Source: Simmondsia chinensis
Lineage: Eukaryota; Streptophyta; Magnoliopsida; Caryophyllales; Simmondsiaceae
Length of the DNA stretch: 64,000 nucleotides
Direction: 5' to 3'
NCBI GenBank assembly: GCA_018398585.1
Contig: JAGTTD010000016.1
Location: 28,133,212 to 28,197,211, forward strand
Shown here: positions 8,643-20,600 of the stretch, in pieces
Numbering within the stretch: position 1 is the stretch's first letter
How the letters are laid out: each line of letters begins with the position of its first letter
The notes under the pieces: model-generated
Seen by the model: only the letters and a program-made list of their open reading frames with translations
What the model was told of the DNA's origin: nothing
Database searches by the model: none
Translations under genes and position numbers: made by a program

Positions 8643-9889
8643 TAGGCAAAATTTAGTAACACACTCTGAATTTTGCAATTAATCACAACACACCTCCTGC
8701 ACTTTCTATTTTGAAAAATAGCCCCTCTGAACTTCGCAATTAAATACAACGCACCCCATGCACTTTCAATTTTAAAAAAAATAGCTACCTGAACTTTACA
8801 AATTAACACATACCCTCTCCACTTTTAATTTCATAAAATAACCCCCTAAATTTTGTTATTACACACAACTCACCTCCCGAACTTTGTTATTAAACATAAC
8901 ACACCACATAGACATTCGTAAATTTCAAAATAAAAAAGTATGAAATTGAGAAATTTGAATAAATTATGAAAGATATTTTTTTTTAAAAAGTATGAAAAAT
9001 ATAATAATAATTTTAAATTTTATTTTTCATTTTTTTCAGTATTTATTTAAAAATTTTTAATTTCATATATTTTTTTTAGTTTTAAATTTTTAATATGATT
9101 TTAGAATTTATTTTTTAAAAAATTATTATATTTCTCTTATAGTATTTTTTAATGGAAATTTTAAAAATATTTATTATTTATTAAATTTATAATATTTTTT
9201 CTATATTAATTAAAATAATTATTTTTTGTAAATATTAAAAAATTCTATGATATGTTATCTAGAAATATAAGCTCATATCTTTCATCTTAAAATATAATTT
9301 TCTAGCTTTTGTATAAAATAAAAAAAAATCTCTCATTTTTAATTTAATACAAAGCTTTCACCTTTCGTCTAAAAACATAAATTCTTATATTTTGTATAAA
9401 ACTAGAAAATCTCTTATTTTAATTTGATAATTTCGTTATTTTAAATTTATTATTCTAAGTTTTATTAAAGTTAAAAAATATAAATATACTTTTTCAAAAT
9501 ATTTTTCATAATTTATTTTAAGTTTTTAAATTTTGTATATTTTATAAAATTTAAATTTATTAATGCCTAAAGAGTGAGTTACATTTTGTAATAAAGTTCT
9601 AGGTGAGTTGTGTATAATAATAAAGTTCAGATGCCTATTTTATAAAATCAAAAGTGCAGAGAGTGTGTTTTGCATAATGACAAACGGGGCTATTTTATGA
9701 AAATTAAAAGTACAGAAAGTGTGTTGTGTCAGTTTAAAAAGTTCATGGGGCTATTTTATGAAATTAAAAGTGTAGGGGGTGTGTTGTGTTAATTTACAAA
9801 GTACATGAGACTATTTTTTGAAATCAAAAGTGTGGGGTGTGTTGTGATTAATTATAAAGTTTAGGGGATCTTACTATATTTTGCCCAAT
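8643..9889. mobile_element. foldback element, GGCAAAAT-ended, arms made of tandem subrepeats
   Basis: Ends are GGCAAAATTTAGTAAC on the left and, inverted, GGGCAAAATATAGTAAG on the right. Each arm is a run of degenerate units of about 70-75 bp (GCAATTAATCACAACACACC-like, then CACTTTTAATTTCATAAAATA-like). The centre is extremely AT-rich and has no coding frame. Flanking ATTTTATA may be an 8-bp target duplication. A sister copy is at 58090-59145. Confidence 0.75.
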
Positions 9890-10538
9890 TTTATAAAATA
9901 TATTTGTAATTTTATAGGGTACTATTGTATTATTATAGTTGAATTTTTAACAAGTATAGTACATTTAATTTTATAAAATATATTTATAATTCTATAAGGC
10001 ACTATTATGATTGTATTATATATTATATTATTTATTAATAAATTATAATTATTTTTTGGTCAAAATGATTATGATGCAGCACGATAATTGGCGGATGGGG
10101 TTTGGCGGCTTGATGGCTTGGCGTGATTCCCAACGAGGCAAGCTACGGATAAATGCGGTTAAGGATACGCAATTAGAGATATGGCTGGAGGGGTTTGTCA
10201 TCTTTTAGGATATTTTAGCTAGCAGGTAGATAATTATTATTATTATTTATCTATACTTATCTTTAAATCTTTTATTTATCTTTTATCTTTTAAGTGTTTT
10301 ATGTTAGGTAAGTCTTCTACTCTATTTAAACAAGAGGAAGACTATGATTAATTTAGCTTTAATAATTTTCAGATTGATTATCAATTTTCTAGGGTTTTTT
10401 CTTTTTCTCGGGTTGTGAGAAATTGAGCACCATTGTTCCCCTTATTTTTATTATTTTCGTGATAAAATTTAAAGGGAAGGGAGGTTCTTTCTGTTCCCAA
10501 ATCCCACTTGACATCTTGCATAAGATTATATATGTATA
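9890..10538. other. intergenic, no supported gene
   Basis: AT-rich. Short frames here have no domain or gene-like context. A 65-codon plus-strand frame at 10011-10208 ends in a slightly GC-richer patch of unknown origin. Confidence 0.4.
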
Positions 10539-10837
10539 GGGTGACGTTCTTATAAGAAAGTGAGAACGTGAGAGGGGCGAATCTTGGCACTCCATTATAA
10601 TGGACGGCCAAGATTCGTTGAACATTAAAGAAAAATTAATTTACGGCCTCTACCATTTCATGGGACAAAAATAAAGAAGGGATAAGGGGAGAGAATTATT
10701 TTTTTTTTTCCAATATTCAATAAATTTTGGGGGTAGATTGTTATTTTTTTATAATGCCCAACAAATCTTGGCCTCCATTGTAATGGAGGGTCAAGATTCG
10801 CCCTTTTTACGCTCTCACTCTCTCCTAAAAACGTCAC
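10539..10837. mobile_element. MITE, copy 1 of an adjacent pair
   Basis: Inverted ends GGGTGACGTTCTTATAAG and, reversed, GTGACGTTTTTAGGAGAG. Both arms carry CCAAGATTCG and a CCTCCATTRTAATGG palindrome. It is inserted in a TA-rich tract, which points to a TA-type target. It is non-coding. Confidence 0.75.
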
Positions 10838-10853
10838 TTATATATATATATAT

Positions 10854-11155
10854 GGGTGGCATTCTTATGAGAGGGTGAGAGCATGAGAGGAGCGAATCCT
10901 GACCCTCTATTGTAATGGACGGCCAAGATTTGTTGAATATTTAAAAAAATAATAATTTATGGCCAAGATTTATTGAGTATTGAAGAAAAAAAAAAAATTT
11001 TCCTCCCTCACCCCTTCTTTCTTTCTGCTCCATGAAGGGGTATAGGCTGTAAATTTTTTTTTTTTTAAATGTTCAATAAATCTTGGCCGTCCATTACAAT
11101 GGAAGGTTGGGATTTGCCTCTCTCACGCTTTCACCCTCTCATAAGAATGGCACCC
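10854..11155. mobile_element. MITE, copy 2 of an adjacent pair
   Basis: Same family as copy 1: it starts GGGTGGCATTCTTATGAG and ends with the complement ATAAGAATGGCACCC. A TA-repeat of 16 bp separates the two copies. Apparent frames here and in copy 1 resemble each other only because the DNA is related. Confidence 0.75.
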
Positions 11156-11189
11156 ATATATATATATACACATTCTAGGCCAGTCCCGC

Positions 11190-11554
11190 TGGGCTTAGGC
11201 CGGATCGAGCCCATGGCCGCCTCTACCGTGATGTGTGTTTCGCGGTGTTTGAAATCAACATCCGGCTAGGTTTATTTCTTCCGGCATGGGGTGATCTACA
11301 ATTATGAACTTATTATTGTGATACAAATTGGCCAGGGTGTGTAACTACTTATCGTTCCACTATATACTTTGTAGAGTTTCGTAGGATGCCGCCTATTTGT
11401 TTGTGACCCAAGAAATAATCCGCAGTCTCCTAATTATCCATTAAAAGTGAATATTGGGCCATGACTAGTAATGACAAGTGATTTAGTTTAGATCTGTCGA
11501 TTATTTGTTGACTTTGTTGTTCCGGTCTATAATCCAGCTCTTTTGTTTTGAAAT
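11190..11554. other. unassigned stretch before the copia remnant
   Basis: Moderately GC-rich at the start (GGCCAGTCCCGCTGGGC), then AT-rich. I see no conserved domain; it is probably older transposon sequence. Confidence 0.3.
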
Positions 11555-11725
11555 AATCAGGTTGCCTTACATATTATCTCTAACTTAGTCTTTTATGAGA
11601 GAAACAAACATATTGAGATTGATTGTCATTTCGCTCGTGTATGTCTTAAGGCCAAAGAAATTGAACATTTCCTTTGTTTGGTCGACCAAATAACTTGCTG
11701 ATCTTTTCATCAAGGCACCCGATTT
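11555..11725 (+). pseudogene. copia RNase H C-terminal remnant
   Basis: Plus-strand frame reads NNQVALHIISNLVFYERNKH then IEIDCHF, matching the end of copia pol (the [27 protein letters not shown]-type block). A frame change then gives LADLFIKAP, corresponding to the usual LADIFTKAL ending. It is frameshifted and isolated, so it is a relic. Confidence 0.75.
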
Positions 11726-11980
11726 TCCTTTATTTTACCTTTTATGACGGTGGATGACCTTTTTTGTTTTCTATTTTATATTTTATACACTGAGTAAGTA
11801 TGACGTCATTAGATCCAGGTGGCACAGATATTTGCTGACTTGGCAACGGCTATATGCTGAGGTGGCATTAAGTGCCATGGTGACTTGTGAATTTTACAAC
11901 CAGCTTCCAATCACAATGCATGGCTAAGCATCTCATCACGTGAGATTCACATGATTGGCCCAAGTTACCTTACCCTGACC

Positions 11981-11981
<1 letters not shown>

Positions 11982-12037
<56 letters not shown>
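11982..12037. repeat. (TA)n microsatellite
   Basis: An uninterrupted AT/TA dinucleotide run of about 55 bp. A shorter run is at about 12134-12158. Confidence 0.95.
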
Positions 12038-12039
<2 letters not shown>

Positions 12040-12131
12040 ATTATAGCTTTTAAGATAACTTTGTGACTGTAATTGTTTATAAGGTACATCATTGTTATAA
12101 AAATAATAATTTTTATCCTGTCAATAACAAC
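12038..12131 (+). repeat. small MITE-like repeat, copy 1
   Basis: About 95 bp matching the TTTTTAAGGTAACTTTGTG...CTGACAATAACAA unit also seen near 41290, 49905, 51045 and 60660. It lies between two TA microsatellites. Confidence 0.45.
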
Positions 12132-12159
12132 TGCATATATATATATATATATATATATC

Positions 12160-13156
12160 ACAATTTATGTACTTAATAATATTAACCTAAATTTATAAAT
12201 TGTAAAAAGTACGGTTATTAATATAATTATAAAAAAGGTTATTAGTATTACAGATTTTTGTGTTTTATATATTATGTGAATTTACCCCGTACTTTTATCG
12301 AATGGTTCGCCGGTGAATTTGAATTGATATATGGGGACATTTGCATTTGAAATAGTCATACCAATAAAATTAAGTTATAGCCTAATTTGATACAATGAAC
12401 GACATATATAAATATTTAGTATAAGTAACCCTGAAAGTAACATGAAAATAATTAGTTTTATTAACTAATAACTTTTTATTATATATGCTAGGGACAGTTT
12501 ATATATATTTTTAATAATATTTTTTTTAAAAATATGATAAAGAGCTCACAAATCCTCTTTTTTTTTTTTTTTATAATTAGTGACAAAAATTACAATATAA
12601 GATAGACACATCCACAAAAGCGAGGCTTCAGCTAGCGCGTATAAAAGTGCAGAGCAAAAAGAAATAAAATAAGAACATGAGAAAACTGAAATACAGGAAA
12701 ATTACAGACGATACTAAAGGCACTAAATAACTATACAACCTCCGGAAAAAACTGGAGAAGATCAGGAACAGGAAGAGAAAGAACAAAAGTTAAGCTGGTG
12801 AGATTCGATTATAGTCTTGGATACTGTTTTTATAAATTTTATCGGTTAAATTAGCTGATATTATTGTATTTTTCAAACATATAACATTATTATTTTTGGT
12901 ATATATGATATTATTGTCGGTATAGTTTGGTGTTATTAGTTTCATTATTTTATTGGTTCACAATCAGACGGATCATCTCTCTATTTTTTACATTGACACA
13001 CACTATTATAAATTTTCTTAATTAATTGTGTACTTTTAATTATGTTAATTTAAATCTAATTCCTATATAATTTAAATTATATTAATAAAGTTATACAATG
13101 AAATTAATAAAATATTTTAAAAATACAGACATATTCTGTTAAAATACATGCAAAAG
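12160..13156. other. AT-rich intergenic, no supported gene
   Basis: No frame with recognisable homology. 12600-12780 has a more even composition, as in a decayed element, but I cannot assign it. Confidence 0.4.
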
Positions 13157-13600
13157 AAACCAAATGATTCTTGGACGGTCGAGAGAGTTAGGAAATGCTC
13201 AAATCGTGGTAGTTGAAGCAGTGGCAGCTAGAGATGCCTTATATCATGCAGCCTGCCGTGAACCTCACAAGATTATTATAGATGGGGATAATGAAGTGGC
13301 GATTAAAGCTATTATGAGTTTGTATGCGACTCCAACGGATATCCAAACTATTGTCGATGATATTTATCTTACCACTTGTCCACGTGGTAAGTCTCTTTCA
13401 ATCACTATTTACATGAAGCGAATGGAGCTATATATTGGTTAACAAGTTTGGGTTTAAGGGTTCTGGCCTTTCAGCGTAGCAATATTCACCAGACAAAGCC
13501 CTTTCTACTTTCATTTGTGCTGATACTTTGAGTTACCGTGTCTATTGTGGATGGTCCTATAGTTGGTCGCCCTTAGCTTAAAAAAAATGTAAAGGAAACC
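13157..13600 (+). pseudogene. LINE RNase H-like (RVT_3) domain remnant
   Basis: An open stretch at 13164-13442 (92 codons) reads VVEAVAARDALYHAACREPH, then IIIDGDNEVAIKAIM and DIQTIVDDIYL. This is the second half of the RNase H-like domain at the C-terminus of plant L1-type LINE polyproteins. Out-of-frame continuation to about 13600 keeps more of it. There is no upstream reverse transcriptase, and the start codon is accidental. A related relic is at 48180-48830. Confidence 0.75.
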
Positions 13601-14626
13601 ACAATTCAATTATAACAAGGATTAGCACACGACTCCGAGAATATAAATGTAAAATATTATCAAATGTATCAAACGTTGGACTAGGTTTTCACCGGTATAT
13701 TAGATAGAAGGGCTACTCCGTTAGTCCTTAGGATGTAGTTTTTGAAGTTCTTTTTCTCAACTTTCTATGAAGTATTGTAGTTGCTTTCAAATCATCCGTT
13801 CTCCTCTTTAGAGCCAGTTCCGAGATTTCCAAGGTCCAAAGCAAGTTTTGATTGATGAGTCCTTTTTTCTGAGAACAGAGATATCCATGTTAGCTTTAAA
13901 CGCATCTCAAATAATCCATTTTATACTATAGTACAAACTAATATACAGATCCTTTATGTTCTCTATGTACAAATAGGTTTATAAGATGCTATTTTTCCAA
14001 TTATAAAAGTAATGCGTTAGAAGCAAATCCATAATATAATTAAAGTTTCAAAAGGAGCTCCTTAACAAATTCAGAACCCCGAACAATTACTTGAATTGTT
14101 TGGAGTCTTGAATTACCCTGATCCTCTTCCCCTTACCCCCATTTTGCCAAACAAGGCATTAGAAATTTCAAGCACCGATCCGCCTGAAAAGGGAAAGAGA
14201 CTATTTTTACAATGAAACTTGGTTACAAACAAACGCATTAGCATATTGTTCTATTTTTACAAGCATTAAGTATTTCATCAGATCATGCACCCGATTGGCG
14301 CAATCTTAGACTTTGGAGCAGCCAACACGGAGAAAAGAATGAAATGTTTTTTTCTGAATACTAAGTGGTTGTCTGGACCGTGTAGGGTCAGGTAAGGGTC
14401 AGCCTTGCGACTGATTTAACACGAGATTTTGAGATTCACGTCTCTCGGGCATATAACCTCAAAATTTGGCTCCAAGTTCGTCATGATCATAAGCAATCAG
14501 GATCAGAAATTGAGTTTCATGGCATAGAGTTAACATCGTTGATGTGATAAAGCACTGTTAAGGTTGAGCTCCTGAGACAAAAGGTCAGAGTTACTTTACC
14601 TGAAAGAAAGCTAATGTCAAACAAAG
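13601..14626. other. 3' flank of the nucleotidylyltransferase gene with a duplicated segment
   Basis: 13740-14050 resembles 18220-18570 inside the gene (shared GGTCCAAAGCAAGTTTTGAT-type and GTTAGAAGCAAATCCATAAT-type stretches), so it is a dispersed repeat pair. I see no gene. The 3' UTR of the minus-strand gene presumably ends shortly below 14626. Confidence 0.4.
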
Positions 14627-17600
14627 TTATAGTCCGCGGCTTTTCCTTATTTCGGTTGAAGAAATGTCCATACGGAATTGCTCAGGTGGGATTGAGATGA
14701 ACATGTCTTTTAATACTTCAGGAATCTCTAGATCTTCAAGAACCTGCAAAAAAATCATGGAGGGAAAAATTACAGGAAAATGAAAGGAGCGATATTCTGA
14801 TAATTAAGATTATGAGAATTTAGGGTGTGTTCAGTTTATAGAAAATTTTTTAATTTTCAAAGAAGTTATGAGGAAAACCGCATTTTGTAGAATACAATGA
14901 TCCGATTTTCCGATTTTCTGGGAAAACACTAGTTTAGCCTGCCTTTCACTTAAGAGGAAAACCCCATTTCCGTGTTTTCCAGTTTTCTTTTGAGATCATC
15001 ATTTTTCCTTGTTTTCTAAATTTTCCAAGTTTCAATTATCGTAGAAGATTAGAAAATTTTCTCGAAGTAAATGCTTCTTTATTGTCTAGGAGAGTAACTT
15101 GGAATCAAAGAATGCTGGTTGCGTGATATAATAGTCGTTGTCTGTCAAAAATCCTTTATAGTTTTGAGGAACAATACCACAACAAATTTGATAAGAGTCA
15201 AATAAAAGTCACTATGTTAACAGTCATAACAGGACATATTTTGAGCTAATTGTTACCCTACCAATCACCTGATGCATTATATAATGTTCCATGACAACAC
15301 GACTATAAATGGAATGTGACCGCGTACCGTAACTTGATTCCACAATTGCAACTAGGGATAGAAACGAGCCAAACATTAATGAACTACTCACATACAAAAT
15401 TGACAAGGGCTCGTTTCTGTTCGCATTGGAGGCTCAAATATGGACCTGAGTTCGAGCAAGCTTAATAGGTTTTACAAGCCATTTCAAACAGGGAGTGCTT
15501 GACTCCTTAAAGCTTCCAAACAATTTGATAAGGACTTATTAATAGTTGGTTTAGCGAAAACGGTTTGATATTAGCTTGATAATAACTCGAGTAGATTGAC
15601 TCAATTATAGCTCGGCTTGATTATGAGCTCAAATAAGCTCAACAGTGAGATCGGATTGACTCAATAAAAACACGATATTGAATATATTAATATCTTATTG
15701 AACCAAGGTGGATCAAAGGTTCAAAAGCTCAACAAAAGATTGGCCCAAATTCAAGCTTGATAAGGCTTATCAAGCTCGAGTTCCTACACAAGAGTGCTTG
15801 GCTCAGATCGACTCATTTACACTCCTAATTGCAACCAATTACCTTAAGTCAACCACATTCCAATTTTGCAGTCCCGCAATCGCAATTATAATTGCAGCCC
15901 CGACCACGATTTAAAACCATTGCAGTCGCAGTAACCAAACAATTGAGTAATCCCTAGTCTCCTTCATGTGGTCATCGTTAATAGAGAAAAGAATACAAGA
16001 ACCAAAACCAACTGGAAGAGTGACACTACCTTAACAGCACCATCGACAATGCGGCCACCCACAAGAAATGTGCACCCGGTATTCTTGCATCCCAAGAGTA
16101 TATCTATCATCTTATTGTAATTCCCATCATAATATTTTGGCTGAGATTCAAATTAAAAAGTACTGTTAACAGCTATTGTACTATAGAATTGAAATATTCA
16201 ATAAAATGGAAATGAACCCTGTGCCAAAATGTTCCGGCACCATAAATTTTAAATGCAAATATGCGGACAGAGATTAGGTCAAGGAATGGAACGGATAAAA
16301 CCTGTTACCCGTGGATATTGGGTATAAGTGAGGCGGATAGCAAGCACGGGTTGGGTGTACCTGCCCCGTACCTGCCATGGGTATGGGAAGGATACATGCA
16401 TAGTTTTGTATCCGCCCTGCCCCACCTTATACCCACCATTCCCGCTCCATTTTTTTGCATCTAACAAATTTGAAATTAAAATTACGTGCTTAAATTCAAT
16501 TATCTAAATTATTTATCAATATTATAAAAAAAATATAATTGAATTTTAAAAAAAGTATTGAATAATAAATATGAGCGGATATGGATAATCGTTTCGTACC
16601 CACGTCAGGGCAGATACGCGGCAGGTAATGTATACCCGTTTAAACCTAGGGGTTAATGGGGTGGGCATGGGGTACAAGTTTGTACCCGTCGGGGCAAGTA
16701 TGGGTATAGATTTGGACGGCGGGTATGGGTATGAAGGAGGCACCCCTGATACCTGCCCGCCCCATTGCTATCCCTACCCGGGATCAAGAATAAAGGCAGA
16801 GAACTAAATTTAGAATATTAAAGAATTTCTTTTACTTATCACTATAATTTTAACTATTTCATGGAATATATAAATTTAATTATTTTAAATGCAAATATAC
16901 AATGTCTAATTGGCAAATCCCACATTATAATGATACGGAGCATCAATGGTTGTTCATCAGAAAAATTGATGATTGAAAATGACAGATGCAATCAGGAATT
17001 CAGTTTCAAAGAACATAAAAGGCACAAAAGAACATACATTCACAAGCCTCACAGCTGTATCTGCACCAATCACGAAAGCACTTCCTGGAAAAAGCTCCGC
17101 TTTCTTGTAAAAGAAGGGCTGGCTGGATATTATTACCGTCTTACCTGCCATTCAGTAATAAGCTATCAACCTCGCGTTCTTATTTCAAACACAACAGAAA
17201 AGAGAGAAAAGAGAAAAAAAACAGAAGAAGCCCGCAGTTCTAAGACCACCTCCAGAAAAATGATCCTAAGAAAATGACTGGTACCGTCATAGCGAAACAA
17301 ATGTTACCCTTTCGATTTTCACCCTTTTAGTTTGATCAAATTTACCAATTTTGTAAATATAACATCAAATTTACCAAAAACATAGGCCACTGTCACAAAA
17401 AGATTATCTCATCAATCACACCAAACAAGTCAAAATGACTATCAAATTTTCAAATGAGAAATGAACTGTCATTTATTGAGATGTTTTTCCAATATTTCAA
17501 TAGTTAAACCTATTATTATTATTATTTTTTTAATATTTACAAGTACACAAGTGAATAGAAAGAATGTCAATATAATTATCAAAAAAGAAGGTCAATATAT

Positions 17601-20600
17601 ATTAGGAGAAATTTTGCGCGAAAAACATTCTTAGTGATGTATTAAAAAGTTAATAACCATAACTGAAAGTAACTAAGCCAGAAAACCAGGTGCCAGCCCA
17701 TCGATTTTAAACAGGTAAAGCTACTTGTGCTCAAGTCCCATCATGGCCAGCATATCGAAGCATCGTTCAAAGAAGAAAGAAAGCAAACACCAAGGAGATT
17801 ATGGAAACTGTTTAAAATTTTCTATTTCAATTCTCTAACTTTTGGATTTTATTTCACTAAAAGATGTCTCCATAAAGTATATAAGGGTCCTATGTATAGA
17901 GTAGGAACCTGAATCCAAAAAGATAAAGAAGTATAATGTAAATCTAATTAGATAATAAAAATAATCCAAATCTTAAATATATAATCCTAATCTAACTAAA
18001 TTAAAAGATAATCCTAAATAACCTTAATCTAATCTAAATCCAATAAATCCTCAAGGACAAACTAATATGTAAAAAATTTAAGAGTTACAAATATTATTTA
18101 AACTCATTCTAATACAAATATTTTCACGAATCTTATATTTTACATTATCCTCATATTGCATCACATAGGCTAAATGCACACAATGAATTCAATCCAACTC
18201 TCCAAATGGAAGTTACTCGGAACATAGAAATGGGAATTCTATTTCTAAAAGCGGCAGCTAATAATACCATTTTGCAGTGTTTAAAAAGCGACATCCATGC
18301 CTTCGTTTTCCTGGGCCAGTCTCAGGATTTTAGGGACCCAAAGCAAGTTTGATGGGGCAGGGCCCTTTTTTGGTAACCAAGATGCCCAAGCCAACTTAAG
18401 CATACCTTAATTAATCCACTTTGTACGGTAATATCAGCTAATATATAGATTATTTACATTATATATACGAATATATGTTTATAACATATTAATGTATAGG
18501 TCATTATTGCTTCCATTACAAATGGTGATATGCAGTAGAAGCAAACTGATAATATAATTAATTTTCAATGGCATGTGTTAACCAATTGGGACTGGAAACA
18601 ACTAGTTTTGTTGCTTGATATCATGACTGACCCTAAACTTCTCTATCAGTCTATTCACACATACTATAAACAGGCCATATCAAACAGGAATGCAGCAGGC
18701 ATTAAAACAAATTGCAGAATTAATTCTCACCAGCTTTCTCGAATTGCTTTACACGCCCCTTGATTTGGCATAGTGTTAGAGGTGGCTTATCAGCATTCAC
18801 TGCTGATATCTCGAAGCAAGGATACCCATCCTTACAAATGCTGCATATCCAACCTTGAAAAATGTGAGAGTTGCAATCCAACTTAAATAAAGTCGTATAT
18901 TTTCAGGACATGAAGGAGAACTTTTGATTTGTAAAGCAAATCAAAAAAACTTAGTGACATTTTACCAGGCTAGTCTATAGTTGCACTAAGTGGAGCAAAA
19001 ACTGGATCGGGAGCCGGGAGCAGGGAGCCGGAAGTCTTAGTAGCTCTAGTGGTTAGGAATGCCGAGGAAGCATTTATATTAAAATATATGGTTATTCACG
19101 CTATTATTCCCTATACTTAGCTTATTATGTCAATTTTAGTTCTTGTGCTTTTAATTGTGTCAATTTAGTCCATGTAGTTTTTGTCATGTCCAATCTTAAA
19201 TTAATGCTCATTGTCGGATGAAATCATAACAGCACATTCATTCTTTTTAACTGTTGACTCATTTATGAACATTCCCTTCACATGAAAAGCATATGTAAGT
19301 GTTGATTAATGTTAAAATTTCTACCGCAAGTTAATATTAATTTGAATACTAGAATTGATTGAAATAATTACAATTGTACCACGACTAAATCAAAGTAAAA
19401 AGGCCTATATTAACACAATAAACAATGCACGACGATTACTGATGCCAACAAGCATAAGACATTTTAGATAGATACAAAAGTTTGAAATTCTTTAATTAAA
19501 CCATTTAAGTACAACAAATTAAAACATAGTTACCATTAAGCTCTAACCAAGGAAATGGAGTCCAAAATACAACATCTCTTATTCAACTAATATGATCAAC
19601 AAACAAGTCATCTAATAAGGCTAGAAAATCTAATAGGCCTACAAAAAGCTACTCTTTGTATCCAAACAATTCAACAGTTGGTTGAATTGCGTTTCTAATC
19701 TATGCATTTCCTCAAACATGGGATAGGCACTTCGAAAGGTAAACGTGGGAAGATCAACATACCTGCTTGCAACTTCCAAGAGCTTGAGATGACCAACATG
19801 TAAAGGATTAAATGACCCAGGAAGTATAATTTTTCTCTCTTTTCCAAATGTTTCTTCACCTGCAGAAATGTTTCTGGTGAACCAATAAGAAGGGAAAGAA
19901 ACAAATAATCATAATCTATATAGCCGCAATACGGTCTAATCCAGTCCAAACATACCACTTGAAAAAGGATAAACCTTAAAAGATATTTGCCCATTTAAAA
20001 GCTGCTCGAGTTCTTCATCTTCACTGAACAACTTTTCAGTTTCAATTGATACATCTGACTCATTCAACTCCGGAGTATACTCCGCAGAAACTCTGCAAGC
20101 ATTTGCAATAGCCTTTGGCGAAGATAAAAGATGAAGTCTTCAGTCACTTCATCAGGAAACATATTGAGCAAGCAAAGAGAAATGACGAAAATAAAGGTGA
20201 TGAAGCACAATGGAAGTAACTAATTAATTTCAAACTCAACTATGTAATACTTGGATTCGGTTCACTCAAGAATATTTTTCATAAGGTACTCCTATTTATA
20301 AGTACTAGGTACCCTAAATTGAAAAGATAAATGAAATCTCAAAGAAGTCTAAATCTAAGCTAACTAGGAAATAAAGATAATCAGAATATTAAAAGGTATA
20401 ATCCTAACCTAATTAAAATAAAAGAAAATCCTGAACAGTCTTCATCTAATCTAAATCAAATAAATCCTAAAGTAATATATAAAGAAGGTAAAGGTTACCA
20501 ATATATTTAAATTCTTCTTATCCAAATATCCCTACGAGTCTCACATTGTACATTATCCCCATACAGCATCAAAAGGTTCTGCTCCACTTCATGCATATTG

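Noticed and set aside
11970..12161. Ile/Tyr-rich small protein
   Set aside because: Translation of a TA microsatellite.
13164..13442. stand-alone RNase H gene
   Set aside because: Only half a domain, no conserved start, LINE-type sequence and a sister relic at 48180.
16261..16743. small proteins on both strands in intron 10
   Set aside because: They arise from a GGGCGGG/TACCCGC repeat element that also occurs at 62426-62845.
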